Positions 10,936 to 19,789 of a stretch of DNA of 64,000 bases are shown here, one piece after another (position 1 is the first letter of the stretch; the number at the start of each line of letters is the position of its first letter). A model generated the notes under the pieces. It did no database searches, was not told the origin of the DNA, and saw only the letters and a list, made by a program, of their open reading frames with translations. The DNA comes from Streptococcus sp. oral taxon 056 str. F0418 (GTDB lineage Bacteria > Bacillota > Bacilli > Lactobacillales > Streptococcaceae), in the NCBI RefSeq assembly GCF_000220065.1, contig NZ_AFQU01000001.1, positions 1,178,001-1,242,000 on the forward strand. Direction: 5' to 3'. A program made the translations under genes and the position numbers.

Positions 10936-11475
10936 ATGAAAAAAGAAAATATTCCAAATGCTTTAACACTTTTACGTATTGCCTTGATACCAGTTTTTAT
11001 CTTGCTATTAACCGTTGGCTCTTCTAGAGGAGTACATGTGACTGCTGCGATTATTTTTGCAGTAGCCAGTATTACAGATTATTTAGATGGGTATTTAGCT
11101 CGGAAATGGCAAGTTGTTACAAATTTTGGTAAGTTTGCTGATCCGATGGCAGATAAGCTTTTAGTGATGTCAGCTTTCATTATGTTGATTGAAATGAATA
11201 TGGCTCCCGCTTGGGTAGTTGCTGTGATTATTTGCCGAGAGCTAGCTGTGACTGGATTACGCCTTCTTTTAGTAGAAACTGGAGGAACCGTCTTAGCTGC
11301 TGCTATGCCAGGTAAAATTAAGACTTTTACACAGATGTTTGCTATTATTTTCTTACTTCTTCATTGGACGATTTTAGGTCAAATACTCCTGTATATTGCT
11401 TTAATTTTTACTATCTATTCTGGATATGACTATTTCAAAGGGAGCGCTTATCTTTTTAAAGATACCTTTAAATAA
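10936..11475 (+). CDS. pgsA: CDP-diacylglycerol-glycerol-3-phosphate 3-phosphatidyltransferase
   Basis: Makes phosphatidylglycerol phosphate from CDP-diacylglycerol, the committed step to PG and cardiolipin. 179 residues with about five membrane helices. The full CDP-alcohol phosphotransferase motif is present: D48-x2-D51-G-x2-A55-R56-x8-G65-x3-D69-x3-D73. The stop overlaps the ecfA1 start by one base (TAATG). Confidence 0.95.
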   Translation: MKKENIPNALTLLRIALIPVFILLLTVGSSRGVHVTAAIIFAVASITDYLDGYLARKWQVVTNFGKFADPMADKLLVMSAFIMLIEMNMAPAWVVAVIICRELAVTGLRLLLVETGGTVLAAAMPGKIKTFTQMFAIIFLLLHWTILGQILLYIALIFTIYSGYDYFKGSAYLFKDTFK

Positions 11476-12302
11476 TGATGAAAAATATTATCGAAGTACG
11501 TAATCTTAAATATAAGTATGAAAACGAATCAGAACAGTATATCTTGAATGATGTAACGTTTCACGTGAAACAAGGGGAGTGGCTGTCTATCGTTGGTCAT
11601 AACGGAAGCGGAAAATCAACCACAGTTCGTTTAATTGATGGCCTTTTGGAAGCAGAAAGTGGTGAAATTTTTATTGCAGGAGATCGTCTAACTGCTGAAA
11701 ATGTCTGGGAGAAACGTCGCCATATTGGAATGGTTTTTCAAAATCCAGATAATCAGTTTGTCGGCGCAACCGTTGAAGATGATGTCGCCTTTGGTTTGGA
11801 AAATCAGGGAATAGATCATGCAACTATGGTGAGTCGTGTAACAGAAGCTCTAGAAATCGTTGGAATGAAAGAGTTTAAAGATCGTGAACCTGCTCGGCTG
11901 TCTGGAGGACAAAAGCAACGTGTTGCTATTGCTGGTGTTGTGGCGCTTCGGCCGGATATTATAATTCTTGATGAAGCTACTAGCATGCTAGATCCAGAAG
12001 GTCGACTAGACTTGATTCAAACAGTCAAAAGGATCAAGGATAGCCATAATATGACTGTTATTTCCATTACACATGATTTAGATGAGGTGGCTCTAAGTGA
12101 TCGTGTTTTGGTCATGAAAAAAGGAAGAGTAGAGTCGAGTAGTACGGCTAAGGAACTCTTTTCAAGATCAGATTTAGAAGAATTAGGCCTTGATCAGCCT
12201 TTTTCAAATCAAGTAAAAGTTAGTTTGGCTGAAGATTTTGACTTACCGACTGGCTATTTAACAGAAAAAGAATTGCAGGAATCTTTATGGGAATCACTTT
12301 AA
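11475..12302 (+). CDS. ecfA1: ECF transporter ATPase EcfA1
   Basis: ATP-binding subunit of the shared energy-coupling module that powers vitamin uptake by different S components. 275 residues. Walker [10 protein letters not shown] (41-49), Q-loop [12 protein letters not shown], signature LSGGQKQR, Walker [13 protein letters not shown]. The start ATG overlaps the pgsA stop; ATG 11478 is an alternative. It overlaps ecfA2 by 16 nt. A parS site is embedded in codons 28-33 (TFHVKQ). Confidence 0.95.
   Translation: MMKNIIEVRNLKYKYENESEQYILNDVTFHVKQGEWLSIVGHNGSGKSTTVRLIDGLLEAESGEIFIAGDRLTAENVWEKRRHIGMVFQNPDNQFVGATVEDDVAFGLENQGIDHATMVSRVTEALEIVGMKEFKDREPARLSGGQKQRVAIAGVVALRPDIIILDEATSMLDPEGRLDLIQTVKRIKDSHNMTVISITHDLDEVALSDRVLVMKKGRVESSSTAKELFSRSDLEELGLDQPFSNQVKVSLAEDFDLPTGYLTEKELQESLWESL
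11557..11572. other. parS: parS-type ParB binding site within ecfA1
   Basis: CGTTTCACGTGAAACA matches TGTTTCACGTGAAACA at 15 of 16 positions with a perfect 14-bp palindromic core (11558-11571). It codes for TFHVKQ in ecfA1, so the site is kept inside a reading frame. Confidence 0.9.
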
Positions 12303-13126
12303 AGAATGTCAGTTATACTTATCAAGCAGGCACTCCATTTGAGGGACCTGCCCTTTTTGATGTGAATTTAGAAGTAAAAACGGGATCATATACCGCTTTA
12401 ATTGGTCACACTGGTAGTGGAAAGTCTACTATTCTACAGCTATTAAATGGTTTATTGACCCCTTCTTCAGGAAGCGTGTTGGTTGATGATATAGAAATTA
12501 CGGCAGCTTCTATCAATAAAGATATTAAGCAAGTGAGAAAGAAAGTCGGTTTAGTTTTTCAATTTGCTGAAAGCCAAGTATTTGCAGAAACAGTTTTGGA
12601 AGATGTGGCTTTTGGACCACAAAATTTTGGTGTTTCAAAAGAAGAGGCAGAGCGCGTGGCGAGAGAAAAATTACTGTTGGTAGGGATTTCTGAAGATTTA
12701 TTTGTAAGGAGTCCTTTTGAACTATCAGGAGGGCAAATGAGGCGGGTAGCTATCGCAGGAATCTTAGCGATGGAACCAGAAGTTTTAGTATTAGATGAGC
12801 CAACAGCTGGTTTAGATCCATTAGGTAGAAAAGAATTAATGGAGCTTTTTAGTCATTTACATAATGACGGTATGACGATTGTACTAGTGACTCATTTAAT
12901 GGATGACGTTGCGAATTTTGCTGATACTGTTTATATTATGGAGAAAGGTCGCCTAATCAGAAGTGGAAATCCTAAAGATATTTTTCAAGATGTAGATTTC
13001 ATGGAAAATATTCAACTAGGAGTTCCTAAGATTACAAAATTTGCTCAAAATATGGTTCAAAAAGGCTTGAGATTGCCTAGCTTACCCATTACAATTACAG
13101 AATTTAAGGAGATGCTACATGGATAA
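12287..13126 (+). CDS. ecfA2: ECF transporter ATPase EcfA2
   Basis: Second ATPase of the energy-coupling heterodimer, 279 residues. Walker [10 protein letters not shown] (about 40-48), Q-loop [11 protein letters not shown], signature LSGGQMRRV, Walker [12 protein letters not shown]. It overlaps ecfA1 by 16 nt and ecfT by 8 nt, so all three subunits are translationally coupled. Partner S components are not in the window. Confidence 0.95.
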   Translation: MGITLKNVSYTYQAGTPFEGPALFDVNLEVKTGSYTALIGHTGSGKSTILQLLNGLLTPSSGSVLVDDIEITAASINKDIKQVRKKVGLVFQFAESQVFAETVLEDVAFGPQNFGVSKEEAERVAREKLLLVGISEDLFVRSPFELSGGQMRRVAIAGILAMEPEVLVLDEPTAGLDPLGRKELMELFSHLHNDGMTIVLVTHLMDDVANFADTVYIMEKGRLIRSGNPKDIFQDVDFMENIQLGVPKITKFAQNMVQKGLRLPSLPITITEFKEMLHG

Positions 13127-13913
13127 AATGATTTTAGGACGCTATATTCCAGGTAATTCTGTTATTCATCGTCTTGATCCTAGAAGTAAGCTATTAGCCA
13201 TGTTGTTATTTATCCTAATTATTTTCTGGGCAAATAATTTAATAACGAATTTATTGCTATTTTCTTTTACTTTATTCTTGGTATTTTTATCTAGAATTCC
13301 AATAGGATTCTTTGTAAAAGGTCTGAAATCTATGCTTTTCTTAGTTGCATTCACGACAATTTTTCAACTTGTATTCACAACTGCAGGGACGCCTATTTTT
13401 CAGTTTTCATTTATTCATATTACAGATATTGGGCTAGGTCAAGCAGGTATTATTTTTAGTCGATTTATTTTGATCATATTTTTTTCTACTTTACTAAGTT
13501 TAACGACTATGCCCCTTAGTTTGGCAGATGCTGTAGAATCGCTTTTAAAACCTTTTCGAATCTTTAAACTGCCTGTTCATGAAATTGGATTGATGCTATC
13601 AATGAGCTTGCGTTTTGTACCTACTTTGATGGATGATACTGTTCGTATTATGAATGCTCAAAGAGCGCGTGGAGTTGATTTTGGTGAAGGAAATATGATG
13701 CAAAAGGTAAAATCAATTATTCCTATTCTAATTCCTTTATTTGCCTCCAGTTTTAAAAGAGCAGATGCCTTAGCTATTGCTATGGAAGCACGTGGTTATC
13801 AAGGTGGAGATAATCGGAGTCGCTATAGACAACTAAGATGGAAAACAGCAGATTCTATCGCCATTCTTAGTTTATTCCTTTTGGGTGCTATATTATTTTT
13901 ACTTAAAAATTAA
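13119..13913 (+). CDS. ecfT: ECF transporter transmembrane subunit EcfT
   Basis: 264 residues, about six membrane helices, CbiQ family. The two Ala-Arg-Gly coupling motifs of EcfT are visible: AQRARGVDF (about 183-191) and AMEARGYQG (about 225-233), which dock on the ATPases. Last gene of the rodZ-ecfT run. In S. pneumoniae, as I recall, mreC-mreD-pcsB follow here; in this window they do not. Confidence 0.94.
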   Translation: MDKMILGRYIPGNSVIHRLDPRSKLLAMLLFILIIFWANNLITNLLLFSFTLFLVFLSRIPIGFFVKGLKSMLFLVAFTTIFQLVFTTAGTPIFQFSFIHITDIGLGQAGIIFSRFILIIFFSTLLSLTTMPLSLADAVESLLKPFRIFKLPVHEIGLMLSMSLRFVPTLMDDTVRIMNAQRARGVDFGEGNMMQKVKSIIPILIPLFASSFKRADALAIAMEARGYQGGDNRSRYRQLRWKTADSIAILSLFLLGAILFLLKN

Positions 13914-13976
13914 TGTCAAGTATCTATTTTGTGTAAATTTCACATATATATTTTAAATAATAAGATAAAACCTTGA

Positions 13977-14000
13977 TTTAAAGCGTTTTTGCTTTTTAAA
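13977..14000 (+). terminator. Probable terminator after ecfT
   Basis: TTTAAAGC (13977-13984), GTTTTT loop, GCTTTTTAAA (13991-14000): a weak AT-rich stem with a T-run in the 3' arm. Confidence 0.45.
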
Positions 14001-14011
14001 TAAAATAAATC

Positions 14012-14064
14012 TGTAATTTTTGTAACTTAATTTTAAAAAAACTGTAACATTCAAAGTATATGAT
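14012..14064 (+). promoter_or_regulatory. Promoter of LysM gene 1 with WalR-like half sites
   Basis: TATGAT (14059-14064) can serve as -10; the -35 region has little match. Three TGTAAY repeats stand just upstream (TGTAAT 14012, TGTAAC 14021, TGTAAC 14043; the last two are 22 nt apart). WalR (VicR) recognises paired TGTWAH at an 11-nt period, and LysM wall enzymes are typical WalR targets. The spacing here is only a partial match. Confidence 0.4.
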
Positions 14065-14098
14065 GGTAGTATCACGAAAAGGAGAAACTAAAGTAATA

Positions 14099-14728
14099 AT
14101 GAAATTACAATCAATGAAAGGCTCAGTTGCAACTCTTGCAACAGCAGCTACTTTATTTATCTCAGGAGTTGTTGCTAACGCAGATACATATACTGTCAAA
14201 GCCGAAGATACTTTATCAGAAATTGCAAAAGATAAGTCAACAACAGTTGAAAAATTAGTTGAATTGAATCATATTCAAAATCCAGATTTGATTTTTGTGG
14301 ATCAAGTTTTAGAACTTGGTGATGTTAAAGCAAACCAAGCCTCAAAAGCAGCTACTAAACCGTCAGCGGCTCCTACTGCACAATCAAATTCTGTTGTACC
14401 AGCTACACCAGCGCCAGCAACAGATGTTGCCACACCGAACTATTCAAATTATAGCTCAGGAGTTGTTCTTGAGAATGGAAATACTCCAGGTGAAATTGGT
14501 TCTTACGCTGCAGCACGTATGGCTGAGTTAACAGGCGTATCTGCGACAACCTGGGAAACAATTATTGCACGTGAATCAAATGGACAAGTAGATGCTTACA
14601 ATCCTTCTGGAGCTAGCGGTCTTTTCCAAACAATGCCTTTCTGGGGTTCAACAGCTACCGTTGAAGACCAGATTCAAACAGCTTATAGAGCTTATACAGA
14701 ACAAGGCCTAGCTGCTTGGGGATTTTAG
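14099..14728 (+). CDS. Secreted LysM protein with transglycosylase-like C-terminus
   Basis: 209 residues. A signal peptide (1-28, cut after VVANA) is followed by one LysM peptidoglycan-binding domain (30-73), an Ala/Pro/Thr-rich linker and a short C-terminal domain with ARESNG and [13 protein letters not shown], as in lysozyme-like transglycosylases (the Glu of ARESN is the likely catalytic residue). Probably a cell-wall hydrolase acting outside the cell. I chose ATG 14099 because the signal peptide starts there and GGAG lies upstream (14081-14084, spacing rather long); ATG 14060 would lie in the promoter. Its N-terminal half closely resembles the second LysM protein at 16648. Confidence 0.82.
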   Translation: MKLQSMKGSVATLATAATLFISGVVANADTYTVKAEDTLSEIAKDKSTTVEKLVELNHIQNPDLIFVDQVLELGDVKANQASKAATKPSAAPTAQSNSVVPATPAPATDVATPNYSNYSSGVVLENGNTPGEIGSYAAARMAELTGVSATTWETIIARESNGQVDAYNPSGASGLFQTMPFWGSTATVEDQIQTAYRAYTEQGLAAWGF

Positions 14729-14731
14729 AAT

Positions 14732-14757
14732 AAAAAAACGGCACATGCCGTTTTTTT
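14732..14757. terminator. Bidirectional terminator between LysM gene 1 and sdaAA
   Basis: A7-CGGCA, two-base gap, TGCCG-T7: a perfect hairpin with T7 on both strands, placed between the convergent ends of the LysM gene and sdaAA. Confidence 0.9.
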
Positions 14758-14760
14758 ATG

Positions 14761-14776
14761 TTTACAATATTGTCAA
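14761..14776. repeat. Intergenic dyad TTKACA-N4-TGTMAA, copy 2
   Basis: TTTACAATATTGTCAA, immediately after the bidirectional terminator and downstream of sdaAA. Confidence 0.6.
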
Positions 14777-14782
14777 TTACAT

Positions 14783-15655
14783 TTACTCTCCAAATATTTC
14801 TTTTGATAATCTTCTGCCTGTAGGAGTTGCTGCTAATCCTCCTTCTGCGGTTTCTCTGAAAGCAGTAGGAAGACTCGATCCAACTTGATACATAGCGTCA
14901 ATGACTTCGTCAACAGGAATTTTGGACTCAATACCTGCCAGTGCCATATCGGCTGCAATAAAGGCGTAGCTCGCTCCCATAGCATTTCGCTTTACACATG
15001 GAACTTCTACTAATCCAGCTACAGGGTCGCAAATTAAGCCAAGCATGTTTTTAATCACAAAGCAAATAGCTTGGCTTGCCTGAAAAGGAGAACCTCCAGC
15101 GGCCAGTACTAAGGCAGCTGCGCTCATAGCAGAAGCAGAACCAACCTCAGCTTGACAGCCTCCTTCAGCACCTGAAATAGAAGCATTATTGGCAATGACT
15201 AAGCCAAATGCACCAGCAGATAAAAGGAAATTTAACTGTTGTTCTTCTGTAAGGTTTAATTTTTCAATTGCTGATGTCAGAACAGCTGGTAAACAGCCTG
15301 CACTACCAGCTGTAGGAGTAGCACAGACTAGTCCCATTTTGGCGTTGTGCTCATTTACTGCAATAGCATTTTTTGCAGCTGTTAATACAGTATAGTCTGA
15401 CAATGCTTTTCCTGATGCGATATATTGGTTAAGTTTTGCTGCATCTCCACCTGTCAGCCCACTACGAGATTTACTTTCGTCCAGTCCAAGAAGGACAGAA
15501 GCCTTCATCACTTCGAGATTTCGAGTCATCAGGCGTAGAACCTCGTCTCTTTCTCTTCCAGTCAATTCATACTCAGTAGCAATCATCAATTCTGCAACAT
15601 TACCATTGAAATCTAAATCAGCTTGTTCAACTAATTCTTTGATGGAATAAAACAT
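14783..15655 (-). CDS. sdaAA: L-serine dehydratase, alpha subunit
   Basis: Iron-sulfur enzyme subunit that deaminates L-serine to pyruvate and ammonia. 290 residues, usual length. Cysteine motifs for the 4Fe-4S cluster are present: CATPTAGSAGCLPAV (about 121-135), GGCQAEVGSA (about 164) and CDPVAGLVEVPC (about 207-218). The start follows AGGAG. It lies 8 nt downstream of sdaAB. Confidence 0.95.
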   Translation of the reverse strand: MFYSIKELVEQADLDFNGNVAELMIATEYELTGRERDEVLRLMTRNLEVMKASVLLGLDESKSRSGLTGGDAAKLNQYIASGKALSDYTVLTAAKNAIAVNEHNAKMGLVCATPTAGSAGCLPAVLTSAIEKLNLTEEQQLNFLLSAGAFGLVIANNASISGAEGGCQAEVGSASAMSAAALVLAAGGSPFQASQAICFVIKNMLGLICDPVAGLVEVPCVKRNAMGASYAFIAADMALAGIESKIPVDEVIDAMYQVGSSLPTAFRETAEGGLAATPTGRRLSKEIFGE

Positions 15656-15663
15656 ATTTTCTC

Positions 15664-16335
15664 CTATTTAAAGAAATTCACATTGTGCAGATGAGGAATT
15701 TTGCGAATCTCATTGATAGCTTCCTCGCAACTACGACTATCCACTTCAATAATCATTATTGCTTTTTCTCCAGCTTTTTCACGGGTAACATTCATCTGAG
15801 CAATATTGATATTGTAACGAGATAGAGCTTCTGTGACATGAGCAATCATGCCTGGAACATCCTGATGGACGATAATGATTGTCGGCGTGTTCATGCTAAG
15901 AGAGACAGAAAAACCATTCAGTTCCGTTACCTGAATGTTTCCTCCACCGATAGATACACCTGTTACACTAATTGTTTTGCGGTCGTTTTTGACCGTTATT
16001 TTTGTTGTGTTAGGATGGGGAGCATTGCTGTCTTTCTGAATTGTCCAGACAATTTTGATGCTGCGTTTATGGGCAATTTCAAGGCTATTAGGAATTTCAG
16101 GATCATCTGTATCCATGCCTAGTATCCCCGCTACAAGAGCTAAGTCAGTTCCGTGACCACGGTATGTTTTAGCAAAAGAGTTAAAAAGTTGAAATTCAAC
16201 CTCAGTTGGTTCATCATTAAAAATAGAAGCAACAATTTTCCCGATACGAACAGCACCAGCTGTATGACTGCTTGATGGACCAATCATTACCGGTCCTATA
16301 ATGTCAAAAACGGATTGAAATCTTAATGAAGACAT
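15664..16335 (-). CDS. sdaAB: L-serine dehydratase, beta subunit
   Basis: 223-residue partner of SdaAA. The N-terminal domain has the family motif IGPSSSHTAGAVRIG; the C-terminal 70 residues form an ACT domain (about 148-220, IIVHQDVPGMIAHVTEAL), expected to sense serine. The start follows AAGGAG. First gene of the two-gene operon. Confidence 0.94.
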   Translation of the reverse strand: MSSLRFQSVFDIIGPVMIGPSSSHTAGAVRIGKIVASIFNDEPTEVEFQLFNSFAKTYRGHGTDLALVAGILGMDTDDPEIPNSLEIAHKRSIKIVWTIQKDSNAPHPNTTKITVKNDRKTISVTGVSIGGGNIQVTELNGFSVSLSMNTPTIIIVHQDVPGMIAHVTEALSRYNINIAQMNVTREKAGEKAIMIIEVDSRSCEEAINEIRKIPHLHNVNFFK

Positions 16336-16647
16336 AGTTTCTCCTTGCGTACATTTCTACTTTTATTATAACAAAGTTAAGGATTTTCCGCTGATTTTTA
16401 GATGAGAAATACTTTATGATAAAGGCTATTTTTTTAAAAATATACTTAGATAAATAAAGGGAAATTCCTTTATTTAAGACTTATATTAGCTTTCTTATTG
16501 TAATTTCAATAATTTTGTAATATTTATCATCTATTTTCAAAGTCAGAGTAATATAGTACTTGTATGATAGATGTATAGCGAAACGACTTAGTAAATAGAA
16601 AAAATATAGTTTCTAATATTCGCTAATTGTAAGAAAAGGAGTAAAAA
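16336..16647. promoter_or_regulatory. Divergent spacer of sdaAB and LysM gene 2
   Basis: 312 nt without a gene. Minus strand: extended -10 TGTTATAAT (16373-16365) serves sdaAB. Plus strand: TATGAT (16563-16568) is a likely -10 for the LysM gene, with TGTAAT boxes at 16499-16504 and 16516-16521 upstream (WalR-like half sites, not in the classic 11-nt register). A perfect 10-bp inverted repeat TAAATAAAGG / CCTTTATTTA (16451-16460, 16467-16476) lies in between, with no T-run, so an operator is as likely as a terminator. Confidence 0.5.
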
Positions 16648-17190
16648 ATGCATATACAGACATTTTTCAAAAACAAAAAAACAGTAAAGGCGAGTTTTAT
16701 AAGTCTCGCAGCGATCGTTTTATTTTTACCAGTGGTGGCCAATGCAGATAGCTATACAGTAAAATCGGGTGATACCTTATCTGCTATTGCATCGCAAAAG
16801 AATACTACAGTAGAGAAATTAGCAGAGTTAAATCATATTTCAAATGTAGATCTTATTCATACTGGTCAAGTGCTGGAATTGGGAAATACAAATAAATCTC
16901 AATCAACTAGTAAAACATCTTCAACTTCTGCGAAAGCAACTAGCATTCCATCAGTTGGCTTGAATACAGAAGAATCAGAAGCAAAAGAGTTTATTGCGCA
17001 AAAAGAATCAAGTGGTAGTTATACTGCTCAGAATGGTCAATATTATGGACGCTATCAATTAACGATTACTTATTTGAATGGTGATTTATCACCTGAAAAT
17101 CAAGAAAAAGTGGCCAATGCGTATGTTACAAATCGCTATGGTTCATGGGTAGCTGCCAAATCTTTCTGGTTGGCAAATGGTTGGTATTAG
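16648..17190 (+). CDS. Secreted LysM cell-wall protein (SP_0107-like)
   Basis: 180 residues. Signal peptide 1-33 (cut after VVANA), one LysM domain (35-79, SYTVKSGDTLSAIA), a Ser/Thr-rich linker, and a C-terminal domain (about 110-180: EAKEFIAQKESSGSYTAQNG to GSWVAAKSFWLANGWY) as in pneumococcal SP_0107, a small lytic-enzyme-like fold in which the Glu of QKES is the likely catalytic residue. The LysM half is nearly the same as in the protein at 14099, so the two are probably duplicated and then fitted with different C-termini. The start follows AAAGGAG. Confidence 0.85.
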   Translation: MHIQTFFKNKKTVKASFISLAAIVLFLPVVANADSYTVKSGDTLSAIASQKNTTVEKLAELNHISNVDLIHTGQVLELGNTNKSQSTSKTSSTSAKATSIPSVGLNTEESEAKEFIAQKESSGSYTAQNGQYYGRYQLTITYLNGDLSPENQEKVANAYVTNRYGSWVAAKSFWLANGWY

Positions 17191-17194
17191 ACAT

Positions 17195-17221
17195 AAGACT
17201 GGACAAAAGGTCCAGTCTTTT
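17195..17221 (+). terminator. Terminator of LysM gene 2
   Basis: Perfect 10-bp stem AAGACTGGAC / GTCCAGTCTT (17195-17204, 17210-17219), loop AAAAG, then T-run. Confidence 0.88.
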
Positions 17222-17351
17222 AAATTTATATAAAAAATGTAAAGTGGTTGATTGACCTCATTGTAGTTTTTTAAGTCTCCATGATGTCAATCAACTTTGT
17301 AGGGTGGAACAAGGAACAGTTTCAAGATGTCTGATATTTTTTCCGATTAGA

Positions 17352-17367
17352 TTGACAATGGTGTAAA
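17352..17367. repeat. Intergenic dyad TTKACA-N4-TGTMAA, copy 3 (extended palindrome)
   Basis: TTGACAATGGTGTAAA. The symmetry extends to 10-bp half sites over 17348-17371 (TAGATTGACA and TGTAAATCTA, one mismatch), the best-formed of the four copies. It lies 8 nt upstream of the mnmA -35 region, as expected for an operator. Confidence 0.65.
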
Positions 17368-17378
17368 TCTATAGACTA

Positions 17379-17407
17379 TTGTTGAAATAATTAAATAATG
17401 TTATAAT
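17379..17407 (+). promoter_or_regulatory. Promoter of mnmA
   Basis: TTGTTG (17379-17384), 17-nt spacer, TATAAT (17402-17407) with extended TGT. RNA should start near 17414. Confidence 0.65.
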
Positions 17408-17420
17408 AAAGCTGCTCAAG

Positions 17421-17461
17421 CGACCTTCAATCGTTTAAAGCATAACACGACCTTCAATCGT
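17421..17461 (+). repeat. 14-bp direct repeat in the mnmA leader
   Basis: CGACCTTCAATCGT occurs at 17421-17434 and again at 17448-17461 (period 27 nt). Each copy can fold a small CGA/TCG loop in the leader RNA, before the GGGAG ribosome site. Confidence 0.75.
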
Positions 17462-17463
17462 GA

Positions 17464-18609
<1,146 letters not shown>

Positions 18610-18624
18610 GTTAAGGTAATAGCC

Positions 18625-19641
18625 ATGAAAAAGAATAGAAGATATACTGTAACGGATTCTGAAATGAGCTTCTTTTATCATGAAATTGTTGACAAAATCT
18701 TGACAGAATTTGATATGAAAAAGGAAGAAAAGTATGTGAAAATATATTGGTGGATAGGATTGCCTACTTTCTATGTATTTTTGATTTCTCTATTCTTTAT
18801 TATTAATGATCTCATATTGCAAAGTTGGGATGAAATTGTCTTCTATATCTGCTTGATTTTTCTCTTATTATCTTTATTTATTTGGTTCTTGCTTTATAAA
18901 ATTGTTCTCAAGAAAATTTGGGAGGCCAATGGCTGGAGAACTGACAAATATTTATATTATAAAAAGTTAGTCAACATTAAACAATACGTTGCTGGTTTAT
19001 CAGACAACGATGTGTATGATAACTTACAGCAAATTTTACTAGAAGTTAAATCTAGAGAATCCAAAAAACGGTTTTTCTCGGATGCAAGGTTTACAGTTGA
19101 ATTACACATCATTTCAATATTAGCAATTATTCCGATTACGACTATTTTAATGCAATCTTTTATAATCTATTCTAAAATATTTCCTGTTAGTCTGATTTTG
19201 GGGTTTATTATTGTAGCAACAATTGCTTTAACAATTTTAGAATTTGCCTTTTTCTTTGTTAGCCAGCCGATGTATGGTGAAAATTTAAGAAATCGTAATA
19301 TTAAGAGATATCTGAAGGATATTTTATATTATAGAGAAAAATTGGATCAATTTTACGAGAAAAAGGAAGTTGACAGCATGTTGACAGAATCTGACACGTC
19401 CTTACTTGAGCAGAAATCCGAAACGCTTCCTTTGAATGAGTGGCCTGATCAGTTTAAGCAGAAATCAAATGCCCTTAATGAACAATTTTCAACCACAGAT
19501 GATTATGAATCATTATTTGAAAAATTTTCGGATTATCAAGGACAACTCAAAAACAGTAAGTCTCAAAAAGTTGGTCATAAGGCGAAAACATCAGCAGAAC
19601 AATGGATTCAAGATATGAAAGCCATTATGTCAAAAGATTAG
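18625..19641 (+). CDS. Unknown four-helix membrane protein
   Basis: 338 residues, not recognised. Four hydrophobic helices in two pairs (about 43-63 and 73-95; about 160-180 and 185-213) separate a charged N-terminus, a charged middle loop (about 96-155) and a long hydrophilic C-terminal tail (about 225-338) rich in Glu, Gln and Ser with coiled-coil character, likely cytoplasmic. It starts 15 nt after mnmA, so it may be co-transcribed. In pneumococcus I recall a Nudix gene in this position, so the slot appears variable. No catalytic motif was seen. Confidence 0.75.
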   Translation: MKKNRRYTVTDSEMSFFYHEIVDKILTEFDMKKEEKYVKIYWWIGLPTFYVFLISLFFIINDLILQSWDEIVFYICLIFLLLSLFIWFLLYKIVLKKIWEANGWRTDKYLYYKKLVNIKQYVAGLSDNDVYDNLQQILLEVKSRESKKRFFSDARFTVELHIISILAIIPITTILMQSFIIYSKIFPVSLILGFIIVATIALTILEFAFFFVSQPMYGENLRNRNIKRYLKDILYYREKLDQFYEKKEVDSMLTESDTSLLEQKSETLPLNEWPDQFKQKSNALNEQFSTTDDYESLFEKFSDYQGQLKNSKSQKVGHKAKTSAEQWIQDMKAIMSKD

Positions 19642-19653
19642 CAATGATCTTTA

Positions 19654-19681
19654 TTGACAAATCTCTTCAATTTGCTACAAT
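19654..19681 (+). promoter_or_regulatory. Promoter of mnmG
   Basis: TTGACA (19654-19659), 16-nt spacer, TACAAT (19676-19681) with extended TGC. The leader of about 100 nt contains a hairpin TGCAGG / CCTGCA (19722-19727, 19736-19741) without a T-run after it. Confidence 0.7.
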
Positions 19682-19789
19682 AAGATAAGCAATACCTATG
19701 ATGGTCAAAGCTCATGGATGTTGCAGGCTTTTTGTCCTGCACTTCTAGAGATTTGGCCTTTTTTGGTGAAAAAAATGAAGGAAAAAGAA

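Noticed and set aside
14060-14098. Upstream ATG for LysM gene 1
   Set aside because: It lies in the likely -10 region and would put 13 extra residues before a typical signal peptide.
19718-19789. TTG-initiated extension of mnmG
   Set aside because: Runs through the leader hairpin; the added residues do not fit the MnmG N-terminus.
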